Positions 48,682-57,302 of a stretch of 64,000 nucleotides of DNA are shown here, piece by piece. Each line of letters opens with the position of its first letter. Within the stretch, counting starts at the first letter, position 1. Origin of the DNA: Streptomyces guryensis (GTDB lineage: Bacteria; Actinomycetota; Actinomycetes; Streptomycetales; Streptomycetaceae). The translations under genes and the position numbers were made by a program. Location of the stretch: positions 122,828-186,827 of the forward strand of contig NZ_JAJSBI010000020.1 of assembly GCF_021261325.1 (NCBI RefSeq), given 5' to 3'. The notes below the pieces were generated by a model. That model had not been told where the DNA came from, made no database searches, and was given only the letters and a program-made list of their open reading frames with translations.

Positions 48682-49296
48682 TCAGTCGCCGTCCAGTCGA
48701 CCGAACCGCCCTCGATGAAAGACCAGCGGTCCGTCGGGGGCCTCGCCTGCCCCCAGCGCATCCACCCGCCCCACCACGATCAGATGGTCGCCGCCGGTGT
48801 GGACCGCGTGGATCGTGCAGTCGATCCAGGCGAGCGCACCGGCCAGCCGCGGGGATCCGGAGACGGGTGCCGCGTCGTACGTCACCCCCGCGAACTTGTC
48901 CGCGCCGCTCACCGCGAAGCCGCGGCACAGATCGCCCTGGTGGGCGCCCAGGACGTTGACACAGAAGACGCCCGCGCGGGCGATACGCGGCCAGGTCGTC
49001 GACGTACGGCCGACCATGAAGGCGACCAGCGGCGGGTCGAGGGAGAGCGACGAGAAGGACTGGCAGGCGAAGCCCGCGGGTCCGTCCTCGCCGTCGGCGG
49101 CGGGTGCGGTGACGACGGTGACGCCGGTCGCGAAGCTGCCGAGGACGCGCCGGAACTCGGCCTGGTCGACCGGCGCGCGCTCGTCCGCGCCGACGCACCG
49201 CAGCTCCGGGCGCGGCAGCGCTTCGACGGGGACCGGGGTCCCGGCCGACCTGAGGTACCGGACGGCGGCGGCTGCCGCTCCTGCGTGTCCCATCAT
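48682..49296 (-). CDS. Flavin reductase (HpaC/HsaB-like)
   Basis: A 204-residue FMN-binding flavin reductase-like protein. VLGSFATGVTVVTAPA, FACQSFSSLSLDPPLVAFMV and GDHLIVVGRVDAL are hallmarks of the short-chain flavin reductases that feed two-component monooxygenases, such as HsaB in steroid degradation. No monooxygenase partner is adjacent. Tandem ATG codons begin it after GGAGGG. A perfect operator lies 14 bases upstream, between it and the enoyl-CoA hydratase stop. Confidence 0.87.
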   Translation of the reverse strand: MMGHAGAAAAAVRYLRSAGTPVPVEALPRPELRCVGADERAPVDQAEFRRVLGSFATGVTVVTAPAADGEDGPAGFACQSFSSLSLDPPLVAFMVGRTSTTWPRIARAGVFCVNVLGAHQGDLCRGFAVSGADKFAGVTYDAAPVSGSPRLAGALAWIDCTIHAVHTGGDHLIVVGRVDALGAGEAPDGPLVFHRGRFGRLDGD

Positions 49297-49309
49297 CCCT
49301 CCATTGAAG

Positions 49310-49324
49310 CTGACGGCTCGTCAG
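49310..49324. promoter_or_regulatory. CTGACGNNNCGTCAG-type operator, site 4
   Basis: CTGACGGCTCGTCAG has perfect half-sites. It lies between the flavin reductase start (49296) and the end of the hydratase gene (49334). Confidence 0.7.
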
Positions 49325-49333
49325 ATAGGAAGG

Positions 49334-50119
49334 TCAGCGCCCCTTGTACTCGGGGCTTCTGCGCTCCGTGAAGCTCCGTACGCCTTCCTGGGCGTCCTCG
49401 GTCGTCATGTTGATCTCCTGGGCGGCTGCCTCGGCGGCGAAGGCCGTCGTTCGGTCGGCGTCCAGGGAGGCGTTGACCAGCTGTTTGGTCAGGGCGAGGG
49501 CGCGGGTGGGACCCACGGCCAGGCGGGACGCCCACTCGCGGGCCGTCTTGTCCAACTCGGCCTCAGGGACGACCCGGTTGACCAGCCCCAGACGTTCGGC
49601 CTCGGCCGCGGACAGCGCGTCGCCGAAGAACATCAGCTCCTTGGCGCGGTGCGGGCCGATCAGGCGGGGCAGGAGATACGCCCCGCCGCCGTCCGGGACC
49701 AGCCCTCGCCGCACGAACACCTCGATGAACCTGGCCGACTCCGCGGCCAGTACGAGATCGCAGGCGAGCGCCAGATGGGCGCCCAGGCCGGCCGCCGTGC
49801 CGTTCACCGCCGCGATCACCGGCTTCTCGCAGTCCAGGACGGCCGCGATCAGGCGCTGGGCGCCCAGGCGCAGGACACGGGCCACGTCCCCGGGGATCAG
49901 TTCCACGCCGCCGGAGGTCCCTCGGAGGTCGGCACCGGAGCAGAACCCCCTGCCCGCGCCGGTGAGGACCACCGCCCGTATCTCCGGATCCGCCGATGCC
50001 TCGGCCAACAGCTCGACGATCCGGTCCCGGCCGCCGGGAGTAAGGGCGTTGAGGGCGTCCGGCCGGTTCAGGGTGACATACGAGACCTGGCCGTCCGTCG
50101 TGTGCAGCACCTCGCTCAT
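49334..50119 (-). CDS. Enoyl-CoA hydratase/isomerase family protein
   Basis: A 261-residue crotonase-family protein of normal length. Oxyanion segment I GRGFCSGADLRG, segment II VNGTAAGLGAHLALACDLVL, and VRRGLVPDGGGAYLLPRLIG are visible; Asp rather than Glu appears near the second catalytic position, as in some isomerases. ATG at 50119 overlaps the stop of the NDP-forming synthetase (ATGA), so it is coupled to that gene. Confidence 0.88.
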   Translation of the reverse strand: MSEVLHTTDGQVSYVTLNRPDALNALTPGGRDRIVELLAEASADPEIRAVVLTGAGRGFCSGADLRGTSGGVELIPGDVARVLRLGAQRLIAAVLDCEKPVIAAVNGTAAGLGAHLALACDLVLAAESARFIEVFVRRGLVPDGGGAYLLPRLIGPHRAKELMFFGDALSAAEAERLGLVNRVVPEAELDKTAREWASRLAVGPTRALALTKQLVNASLDADRTTAFAAEAAAQEINMTTEDAQEGVRSFTERRSPEYKGR

Positions 50120-52341
50120 CGGCACACCGCCAACGCGTCCAGCGCCACGGCTCCCTGCCCCCTGGGCAGCACCATCAGCGGGTTGATGTCGAGTTCCGCG
50201 AGGTCGTCCCCGAGTTCCAGCGCCATGCGCTGCACCCGCAGGACGACTTCGACGAGCGCGTCGAGGTCGGCCGGGGGGCGCCCCCGGACCCCGTCGAGCA
50301 GAGCCCGCCCGCGCAGGTCGCTGAGCATGTCCCGGGCCTGCTCCTCGCCGAAGGGCGGCACGCGTACGGCGACGTCGTGCAGCACCTCGACCAGTACGCC
50401 GCCGAGCCCTACGGTCACGGTGGGGCCGAACAGCTCGTCGTGCGTGACGCCGACGACCATCTCCACGCCCCGCTCGACCATCTGGCACACGAGGACGCCG
50501 TCCAGGGAAACGCCCTCGTAGCGCGCGATGTCGGTCAGCTCCCGGTAGGCGTCCCGGACCTGGCTGGCGGAGGTGAGCTCGATCTTGACCAGCCCCAGCT
50601 CGGTCTTGTGGGCGATCTGCCCGCCGGACGCCTTCATCACCACCGGGTAGCCCACCAGGCCCGCGGCGCGTACGGCCGCTGCCGCGCTGGTCACCAACTG
50701 CTCGCGCGGCACCCGGATCCCGTACGCCCGAAGCAGCTGTTTCGCCGCGTGTTCGCTGAGCTGCTTGCCCGGCCGCATCAGTGCCTGCGCCTTGCGGAAG
50801 GAGGGCGAGGTGGTGCGGGGGGCCTCGTCGAAGGGGGAGCGGTAGCCGGTGACGAAACGGTGGTGGTCGAGGTACGCGCGGACGGCGGTGATGCAGTTCG
50901 CGACGGTGCGGAAGGTGGCCACCCGGGAGGATCCGAGGAGGACTTCGCGGTAGGCCGGCTCGGTGCCCACGGGAGAGCCCCACACCACGCAGACCAGCTT
51001 GTCCGTCCGCTCGGCCGCGTCCACCAGGTCCTGGACGAGGCGGTCGCTGAGGGGAGGGAAGGGGCCGGTGACCGGGCAGATCAGGACGCCCACCTCGGGG
51101 TCGTCCAGGATCGCGTCGATGATCTTCCGGCCGCGCCAGTCACCGACCGGGTGACCGCCGTTGTCGACCGGGTTGGCCACGCTCAGGTAGTCGGGTATCC
51201 ACTCGTGCAGCTGGGCCTGCCTGGCCTGCGACAGGACCGGCAACCGCAGCCCCGCCTCGGTGGCCAGGTCGGCGAAGTGCGCGCCGGTGCCGCCCGAGAT
51301 CGAATACACGACGACGCCGTCCGCGCGCGGCGGCCGGGCCCGGGCCAACAGGGTGGCGGTGTCCTGGAGTTCGTCGAGCCCGTCCACGCGGATCACGCCG
51401 AACTGCCGCATCGCCGCGTCCACCACCGTGTCCGCACCGGTCAGCTTGCCGGTGTGTGAGGCGGCGGTGCGGGCACCGGTCTCGGTGCGGCCCACCTTGA
51501 CGGCGACGACCGGCACCCCGCGCCGGGCGGCCCGGTCGGCGGCGAGCAGGAACGACCGGCCGTCCTTCAGCCCCTCCACGTAGCAGGCGATGGCGCCGAC
51601 CTCGGGCCGCTCGGCGAAGTAGGAGATGAAGTCGGCGGTCTCCAGGTCGGCCTCGTTGCCGGTGGGCGCCCAGTGGGAGAGCCGGATGCCGAGTTCCTGG
51701 AGGGCGAAGACGGGTCGGCCCTGGTGGCCGGACTGGGTGATGAGCGCGATGGCCGGTCCGTCGAGGTCGTCCCGGAACCGCTCGAAGGCGTTGAGGTTGG
51801 TGTTGGGTCCGAGCAGCCGCATCCCGGAGCGCCGCACGGCCGCCGTCAGACGCTCCTGCGCCGCCGCGCCCTCCGTACCGGTCTCGGCGAACCCGGAGGC
51901 GAAGACGACCGCGAACTTCACCTTCGCCTCGGCCAGTTCCTCCAGCACCGGAAGGGGATCGGCGACCAGCAGTACGGCGAGATCGACCTGCTCGGGCAGG
52001 TCGGCGACGGAAGGGGAGCAGGGTATGCCGAAGACGGACGGGCGGCTCGGGTGGACCGGGTGGAGCCGTGCCCCGACCCGCTCGGCCCAGGCCACCAGCT
52101 GCCGGGTGATACCGGTGTTGGGCCGCCCCTCGCTGTCCGAGGCGCCGACCACGGCGACGGTCTCGGGCCGGAAGAAACGGTCCAGATCGAGTACGTCGGC
52201 GTACAGGGGCAGACCGCTGACGTCGAGGTCGTCGACCTCGGCGGGCCTGCCGTGGACGGCGGGCCCGGGTTGCTCGCCACAGGCGATGACCCGGGCCCGG
52301 CGGGAGTCGGTGGTGAGGGTGCCGTGGGTTGATCCAAGCAT
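50116..52341 (-). CDS. NDP-forming acyl-CoA synthetase (acetate-CoA ligase type, fused alpha-beta)
   Basis: A 741-residue fusion. The CoA-binding domain (about 55-180) has RPETVAVVGASDSEGRPNTG; the ligase domains carry ALITQSGHQGRPVFAL and AASHTGKLTGADTVVDAA (conserved His); the C-terminal ATP-grasp (about 530-741) has YPVVMKASGGQIAHKTELGL. The enzyme would make or break an acyl-CoA with nucleotide diphosphate. The first 45 residues are outside the usual family core and the start may be slightly downstream. Two operators stand 35-73 bases upstream. Confidence 0.87.
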   Translation of the reverse strand: MLGSTHGTLTTDSRRARVIACGEQPGPAVHGRPAEVDDLDVSGLPLYADVLDLDRFFRPETVAVVGASDSEGRPNTGITRQLVAWAERVGARLHPVHPSRPSVFGIPCSPSVADLPEQVDLAVLLVADPLPVLEELAEAKVKFAVVFASGFAETGTEGAAAQERLTAAVRRSGMRLLGPNTNLNAFERFRDDLDGPAIALITQSGHQGRPVFALQELGIRLSHWAPTGNEADLETADFISYFAERPEVGAIACYVEGLKDGRSFLLAADRAARRGVPVVAVKVGRTETGARTAASHTGKLTGADTVVDAAMRQFGVIRVDGLDELQDTATLLARARPPRADGVVVYSISGGTGAHFADLATEAGLRLPVLSQARQAQLHEWIPDYLSVANPVDNGGHPVGDWRGRKIIDAILDDPEVGVLICPVTGPFPPLSDRLVQDLVDAAERTDKLVCVVWGSPVGTEPAYREVLLGSSRVATFRTVANCITAVRAYLDHHRFVTGYRSPFDEAPRTTSPSFRKAQALMRPGKQLSEHAAKQLLRAYGIRVPREQLVTSAAAAVRAAGLVGYPVVMKASGGQIAHKTELGLVKIELTSASQVRDAYRELTDIARYEGVSLDGVLVCQMVERGVEMVVGVTHDELFGPTVTVGLGGVLVEVLHDVAVRVPPFGEEQARDMLSDLRGRALLDGVRGRPPADLDALVEVVLRVQRMALELGDDLAELDINPLMVLPRGQGAVALDALAVCR

Positions 52342-52375
52342 CGGTCCGCCCGCTCCTCTGAGAGACAGCCAATAA

Positions 52376-52390
52376 CTGACGCTCTGTCAG
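52376..52390. promoter_or_regulatory. CTGACGNNNCGTCAG-type operator, site 5
   Basis: CTGACGCTCTGTCAG, one mismatch, 35 bases upstream of the NDP-forming synthetase start. Confidence 0.65.
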
Positions 52391-52399
52391 ATTACTGAA

Positions 52400-52414
52400 C
52401 TGACGCCATGTCAG
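52400..52414. promoter_or_regulatory. CTGACGNNNCGTCAG-type operator, site 6
   Basis: CTGACGCCATGTCAG, one mismatch, 24 bases centre to centre from site 5. The tandem pair suggests stronger or cooperative binding at this promoter. Confidence 0.65.
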
Positions 52415-52436
52415 GAACGGGTGTGCACGCAAAGTT

Positions 52437-52492
52437 GAACGGACAGACGAACGGACAGACGAACGGACAGACAGGACCGGACAGACAGGACC
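52437..52492. repeat. Short tandem repeats (12 bp x 3, then 14 bp x 2)
   Basis: GAACGGACAGAC occurs three times in tandem (52437-52472), followed by GGACAGACAGGACC twice (52465-52492, sharing the last 8 bases of the third unit). The array lies between the synthetase promoter and the stop of the amine oxidase gene. Confidence 0.85.
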
Positions 52493-52525
52493 GACCGCGA
52501 ACCCGGTCGATCCGGGCCGGGCCTC

Positions 52526-54037
52526 TCACAGCTCCGCGAGCACCTCCTTGGCCACCCGTTCCCCCGACCGCACGGCTCCGTCCATGAACCCGTTCCAGTA
52601 CGTGGAGGTCTCGGTGCCCGCCCAGTGGATGCCGCCGACCGGCTTGCGCAGGGCGGCTCCGTACTCGGTCAGGACGCCGGGCGGTGCGTAGGCGACCGGC
52701 CCGCCGCGGGAGAAGCCCTCGTTGTCCCAGCGCTGCAGTACGAAGGACGTGGGCGACTTGGCCTTGTCGCCGAAGTAGTTGACGTAGTCCTTGAGCACGG
52801 CGGCCCTGACCTCGTCGACGCCCGACGCGTCGTACGCCCGCATCTCGTCGGCCTCGATGAAGCCCATCAGCGCGCCGTAGGAGGCGTCGGGCGGTGAGTT
52901 GTCGAACGTCGAGCGAACCACTCCGGCGTCGCTCACGACCTGGCCGTTGAGGCCGTCGGCCCGCCAGAAGGGAGTGTCGTAGACCGCGATCGCCTTGCCG
53001 ATCGACCCCATCGGCAGCCGCTGGCTCAGCTGGTCCCGTGCGGCCGGCAGCAGCGGGTCGAAGGTGATGCGCGCGGCCAGCGGCGGCGGCACGGCGACGA
53101 CGACCTTCCTGGCCGTCACCGTCACCCCGTCCGCGGTCACCACGTACTTGCCGCCCGACTGCGTGATCGACCGCACCGGCGCGCTCAGCACCACCCGGTC
53201 GCCGAGCGTGGCGGCCAGCTTGATCGGCACCTGCTGGGAGCCGCCGACGAAACGGGACTCCTGGGCGCCGTTCGCGGTGTCGGTGAGGCGTTCCAGGGTG
53301 CCGGCGTTGGACTCGTTGCCGGCGGCGGCGATGTAGAAGAGCACGAAGAGGAGGGAGAGTTCACGGGGCTGGGCCGAGAAGATCGACGTGCACGCCACGT
53401 CCAGCAGGAACTTGGCCGAGGGGATGACCGCGTTGGCGTTCAGCCAGCTCTCGAAGGTCTGCTTGTCCCACTCGGCGGCCTTCGCGGCGGTCCAGGGCGC
53501 GTCGACCGGTACCTGCTTGGCCATGTCGTCCAACGAGGCCTGTACGACCGCTGCGTTGGCGAGGCCGGCCGCGTCGACGGGCGGGACCGAGCCGAGGATG
53601 CCGTCGGTGGCGTACGGAGTCCGTGTGCCGTCCTTGTAGAGGAGGTTCTTGCCGGTGTTGTAGGTCGTGAAGGTCGCCACGCCCAGGGAGTCCGCGAGGG
53701 CCTTGATGCGGTCCTGGGTGGGGCCGATGAACTCGCCGCCGCCCTCGCTGAAACCACCGCCCGCCAGGGCCAGGTTGACGACCCGGCCGCCCACGCGGTC
53801 GCGGGCCTCCAGGACGGCCACGGTCCTGCCGGCCGCCACCAGGTCGCGGGCCGTCGTCAGCCCGGCGAGCCCGCCGCCGACGACGGCGACGTCCACCTCT
53901 CGGGTGGTCGCGGCGGACGCCGTGCCGGCGGCGGTGCCGGTGAGGGTGACGGCGCCTGCGGCCGCGGCGGCACCGCCGAGCAGGGAGCGTCGGGAGAGGG
54001 CTTGCGGGTGGGGCTGTCTTTCGCGTGCCACGTGCAT
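52526..54037 (-). CDS. Flavin-containing amine oxidase with Tat signal
   Basis: A 503-residue exported flavoenzyme. The twin-arginine signal (SRRSLLGGAAAAAGAV, Arg16-Arg17) should be cleaved near Ala43. The FAD-binding dinucleotide fold VAVVGGGLAGLTTARDL (about 51-67), LEARDRVGGR, and the C-terminal GGIHWAGTETSTYWNGFMDG that closes the flavin site are typical monoamine oxidase features. It would oxidise an amine outside the cell to aldehyde, ammonia and peroxide. Not preceded by an operator copy; likely independent of the surrounding catabolic genes. Confidence 0.9.
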   Translation of the reverse strand: MHVARERQPHPQALSRRSLLGGAAAAAGAVTLTGTAAGTASAATTREVDVAVVGGGLAGLTTARDLVAAGRTVAVLEARDRVGGRVVNLALAGGGFSEGGGEFIGPTQDRIKALADSLGVATFTTYNTGKNLLYKDGTRTPYATDGILGSVPPVDAAGLANAAVVQASLDDMAKQVPVDAPWTAAKAAEWDKQTFESWLNANAVIPSAKFLLDVACTSIFSAQPRELSLLFVLFYIAAAGNESNAGTLERLTDTANGAQESRFVGGSQQVPIKLAATLGDRVVLSAPVRSITQSGGKYVVTADGVTVTARKVVVAVPPPLAARITFDPLLPAARDQLSQRLPMGSIGKAIAVYDTPFWRADGLNGQVVSDAGVVRSTFDNSPPDASYGALMGFIEADEMRAYDASGVDEVRAAVLKDYVNYFGDKAKSPTSFVLQRWDNEGFSRGGPVAYAPPGVLTEYGAALRKPVGGIHWAGTETSTYWNGFMDGAVRSGERVAKEVLAEL

Positions 54038-54197
54038 CCTCCGTGTGGAGAGAGTGTGGAGCCAGAAAGTGAGCAGTGTTCAGATTCTGGCCCCGAACGG
54101 CGGCACGCTTCAACGCTCCCGTCACATCTGACTCGGGCGTAACGAGAGTTCCAGGGACGGGAGTTGAGGGTTTTGGAGGGGGTTGAGCGCTTCTACG

Positions 54198-55385
54198 TCA
54201 TCCGGGCAGGCGGGACAGCGCGGCCCCGCCGTTCTTGACGATGGTCTTCGCGATCTTCTCGGAGTCCATCGCCACCTCCCGGAGGGTGCCGCTGATGGGG
54301 GTGGTGAAGCCGGTGAAGTACAGGCCGGGGGCGTGGTGCGGGGTGCGGGCGCCGTGCGCCACCGGTCTCCCCAGCGTGTCGAGCACGTCGAGGTGGCCGA
54401 CCAGGCCCTCCAGGGCGCGGACGTATCCGGTGGCGGCGATGACCGCCTCCGGGGAGACGAGGGTGCCGTCGGCGAGGACGACCTTGCCGTCCTCGAAGCC
54501 GTCGACGGCGGCGACGACCTCGACCCGCCCCTTGCGGACGGCGTCGATGAGACCGACGTCCTGGACCGGGATGGCACCCTCCTTGACCCTGCTGTACAGC
54601 CCGGTGGCGGGCCGGGGCAGCCCCTGTGCGGAGAGATCGGGGACGCTCAGCTTCGCCATCGGCCGCGCGAGCCGGTCGACGAGCCCGGTCGGCAGCCGCC
54701 GTACCAGCACGCCCGTGTACTGGGCGGCCCATCCGGCGGTCGAGCGCCGCACGATGTGCGGAGCCGTCCGCACCGACAGCCGTACCCGCGCGGCACCGCC
54801 CTCCATCAGGTCCACGGCGATCTCGGCGCCGGTGTTGCCGACGCCGACGACCAGGACGTCACGGCCTGCGTAGGGCACGGGGCTGCGGTAGTCGCCGGCG
54901 TGCAGGAACTCGCCGGTGTAGCTGTCGAGTCCGGCCCAGTCGGGGACGTACGGCGTGTGGTTGTACCCGGTGGCCACGACAACGGCCGCGCCCGTCAGTT
55001 CGCGGCCGCCGGTGGCGTGCAGCAGCCAGCCGTCGCCGTCCGGGGTGCGTTCGACGCGGGAGACCTCGACGCCGGTGACGATCTCCAGCTCGTGCACCTC
55101 GGCGTACTTCTCCAGGTAGCGCACTACGTCGTCCCGGGCCACCCAGCGGCCGAAGCGGCGCGGCATCGGGAGCCCGGGCAGGGCCGACAGGCGGCGGGTG
55201 GTGTGCAGATGAAGGCGGTCGTAGTGGCGTCGCCAGGCCGCCCCGACCTGGTCGGACTTCTCCAGGACGACGGCGCGTATGCCCCGGGCCCGCAGCGCGT
55301 ACGCCGCGGCGAGCCCGCCAGGGCCGCCGCCGATCACGTAGACGGGGCGCCCCGAGGGGCTCGCGGGCGGTGTGGAGTCGGCCAT
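54198..55385 (-). CDS. Flavin-dependent monooxygenase (CzcO/FMO-like)
   Basis: A 395-residue NAD(P)/FAD protein. First Rossmann motif VYVIGGGPGGLAAAYALRAR (about 15-34), the FMO fingerprint region YTGEFLHAGDYRSP, second Rossmann motif VLVVGVGNTGAEIAVDLMEG, and ATGY near the C-terminus identify the class B flavoprotein monooxygenase/CzcO group. ATG at 55385 is chosen; longer frames add non-homologous residues. Possible reactions are Baeyer-Villiger or N/S oxygenation. Divergent from the DoxX gene. Confidence 0.85.
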   Translation of the reverse strand: MADSTPPASPSGRPVYVIGGGPGGLAAAYALRARGIRAVVLEKSDQVGAAWRRHYDRLHLHTTRRLSALPGLPMPRRFGRWVARDDVVRYLEKYAEVHELEIVTGVEVSRVERTPDGDGWLLHATGGRELTGAAVVVATGYNHTPYVPDWAGLDSYTGEFLHAGDYRSPVPYAGRDVLVVGVGNTGAEIAVDLMEGGAARVRLSVRTAPHIVRRSTAGWAAQYTGVLVRRLPTGLVDRLARPMAKLSVPDLSAQGLPRPATGLYSRVKEGAIPVQDVGLIDAVRKGRVEVVAAVDGFEDGKVVLADGTLVSPEAVIAATGYVRALEGLVGHLDVLDTLGRPVAHGARTPHHAPGLYFTGFTTPISGTLREVAMDSEKIAKTIVKNGGAALSRLPG

Positions 55386-55618
55386 GTGCGCGAGCGTAAT
55401 CACGCACCGGGTTGATGGGTCTCGGTCAAGCCCGGAATTGGTTTCGGATTGATCACGCCTGTAGGAGAGGTGGGGGGGATTCGTGGCGTAGGTCACCTGG
55501 TTGTGATCATTCGGCGAGCGCCGGCCCGCACCTCCTGGGCACGTCCCGCTTCATGGCGGCCGCACGGCTGCGGCTCCCGTTTCGCGGGACGTGCGCGGCG
55601 CTTCCCGGATCGCGCGAC

Positions 55619-55633
55619 CTGACGTACCGTCAG
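55619..55633. promoter_or_regulatory. CTGACGNNNCGTCAG-type operator, site 7
   Basis: CTGACGTACCGTCAG has perfect half-sites and ends 4 bases before the ATG of the DoxX gene, so it likely overlaps the transcription start of a short-leader or leaderless mRNA. Confidence 0.7.
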
Positions 55634-55637
55634 ATTC

Positions 55638-56087
55638 ATGGATGCGATCTGGCTCACGGGCGCGGAATGGCTGGCCGTGCTGCGCATAGGACTCGGGCTG
55701 TGGTGGCTGGAGAGCTGGCGGCACAAGGACCGGAAGGCATGGTTCGAGCGTGGGACCGGGATCGCGTGGGCGGCGGGCATCGCGGCCAAGCACCGCTGGA
55801 ACGCGGTCCGGTCCGGCTTCGAGGTCATGGTGGCGCCGCGCCCGCGGACGATGGCGTACGTGGTGGTGTACGCGGAGTTGGCGATCGGGCTGGGGCTGGT
55901 CCTCGGGTTCCTGAGCCCGGTCGCGCTGGTCGGAGGGCTGCTGCTGAACGTCCTCTACTTCACGCTCATGATCCACGAGGTGGCCGAGCAGGGGCAGAAC
56001 TCGATGATGGCGCTGATGTCGGTGGTCGCGCTGTTCGGGATGTCGTGGCAGACGTGGTCGCTGGACAGTGCGTTGGGGCTGTTCTGA
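55638..56087 (+). CDS. DoxX-family membrane protein
   Basis: A 149-residue membrane protein with about four helices (AEWLAVLRIGLGLWWLE, AYVVVYAELAIGLGLVLGFL, LVGGLLLNVLYFTLMIH, ALMSVVALFGMSWQTWSL). DoxX-like proteins accompany oxidoreductases and redox defence. The start follows the operator directly. Its stop overlaps the ATG of the OB-fold gene by one base (TGATG), making a two-gene unit in the putative regulon. Confidence 0.82.
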   Translation: MDAIWLTGAEWLAVLRIGLGLWWLESWRHKDRKAWFERGTGIAWAAGIAAKHRWNAVRSGFEVMVAPRPRTMAYVVVYAELAIGLGLVLGFLSPVALVGGLLLNVLYFTLMIHEVAEQGQNSMMALMSVVALFGMSWQTWSLDSALGLF

Positions 56088-56587
56088 TGGGCCGCCGTGA
56101 TGCGAGCGGCTCTGAGGTGAGGGGCGCTGGGGTGAGGGGCGCTGGGGTGAGCGGTGCTGGGGTGAGGGGCGCTGATGCGAGCGGTGCTGAGGTGGGCGGT
56201 CCTCGGTTCGACGTACCGGAGGCCGACGCCTTCACGCGGACCTACTGGGACGCGGCCGCGGAGGGCAGGCTGCTGATCCGCCGCTGCGGGGCGTGTGCGC
56301 GGGCCCACCACTACCCGCGCGAGTTCTGCCCGCACTGCTGGAGCGAGGACGTGGAGTGGGAGCGGGCGAGCGGCCGGGCGCTGCTCTACACCTGGTCCGT
56401 CGTCCACCGGAACGACCTGCCGCCCTTCGGGGAGCGGACGCCCTACGTGGCCGCGGTCGTCGATCTCGTGGAGGGGCCGCGGATGATGACGGAGGTGGTG
56501 GGGTGCGGGGCGGGAGAGCTCTCGGCGGGGGCGGAGCTGGAGGTGGCGTTCCGGGAAGGGACACCGGTATTCCGGCCGCGTGAGTGA
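56087..56587 (+). CDS. Zn-ribbon OB-fold protein (DUF35-like) with N-terminal pentapeptide repeats
   Basis: A 166-residue protein. From about residue 40 it is a normal DUF35 protein: TYWDAAAEGRLLIRRCGACA, HYPREFCPHCWSEDVEWERA (zinc-ribbon Cys pairs) and an OB-fold half with LYTWSVVHRNDLPPFGERTP. Such proteins partner thiolases or acyl-CoA enzymes, e.g. HMG-CoA synthase-thiolase complexes and steroid side-chain hydratases/aldolases. The first 37 residues are an irregular GAGVR/GAGVS repeat coded by a 15-bp DNA repeat, not part of the family. Confidence 0.85.
   Translation: MGRRDASGSEVRGAGVRGAGVSGAGVRGADASGAEVGGPRFDVPEADAFTRTYWDAAAEGRLLIRRCGACARAHHYPREFCPHCWSEDVEWERASGRALLYTWSVVHRNDLPPFGERTPYVAAVVDLVEGPRMMTEVVGCGAGELSAGAELEVAFREGTPVFRPRE
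56117..56200 (+). repeat. 15-bp imperfect repeats at the start of the OB-fold gene
   Basis: Units resembling GTGAGGGGCGCTGGG recur about five times in phase, coding the GAGVR-like pentapeptides. Slippage would add or remove five residues without a frameshift. Confidence 0.75.
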
Positions 56588-56610
56588 GGCGTACGGGTTT
56601 GAATGGACCG

Positions 56611-57240
56611 ATGACCTCTGTGGACGCGCAGCACAACGACCCGCCTTCGCCATCCCCTTCCTCGTCCTCCTCCTTTCCTGATCTGCATGGTCACGGCATC
56701 CGTCTGCGGCCGTGGGACGCGGACTCGGACGTCGATGTCGCGGCCTGGCTGCGCGGCCTCACGGACCCGGAGTTCCGCCGCTGGAACACACCGCTCAAGC
56801 AGGTCGACGACCTCGCCGACGCGCGCCGGTCGCTGCGGGCCAAGGCGCTGGGGATGGCGGACGGTTCGACGGCGTCGTACTGCGTGACCGACGCGGCGGG
56901 CGGAGCGGTGCTGGGGCACATCGGCGTCAATGCGATCGACCTCGTCCTGAGTGTCGCCCGGGTCGGGTACTGGGTGCTGCCCGAGGCCCGGGGACAAGGG
57001 GTCGCCACCCGTGCGCTCGCCGTGGTCTCCCGCTGGGCGCTGACCGAACTGGGGCTACACCGGCTGGAACTCGGCCATGCCCTGGGCCATGAGGCCTCGT
57101 GCCGGATCGCGGAGCGGTGCGGGTTCCGCTACGAGGGGACGTTGCGGGGCGCGATGTTCGAGGCGGGGCGGAACGACGTGTTCCGGGACTTGCATCTGCA
57201 CGGGCGGATCGCTACGGATCCGGAGCCGCAACTCCAGTAA
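56611..57240 (+). CDS. GNAT-family N-acetyltransferase (RimJ/RimL-like)
   Basis: A 209-residue acetyltransferase with a low-complexity Ser/Pro N-terminus (residues 8-20). GIRLRPWDADSDVDVAAWL, VARVGYWVLPEARGQGVATR with the acetyl-CoA loop RGQGVAT, and CGFRYEGTLRGAMFEAGRN are typical RimJ/RimL features. ATG at 56611. It may acetylate a ribosomal protein, peptide or small amine. Unrelated to the preceding regulon. Confidence 0.88.
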   Translation: MTSVDAQHNDPPSPSPSSSSSFPDLHGHGIRLRPWDADSDVDVAAWLRGLTDPEFRRWNTPLKQVDDLADARRSLRAKALGMADGSTASYCVTDAAGGAVLGHIGVNAIDLVLSVARVGYWVLPEARGQGVATRALAVVSRWALTELGLHRLELGHALGHEASCRIAERCGFRYEGTLRGAMFEAGRNDVFRDLHLHGRIATDPEPQLQ

Positions 57241-57302
57241 CAGCAGCCGCAGCCGTCGAAAATTCAAAGGCGCCGGGGCGAGGCCGCGCGGGACCATATG
57301 GC

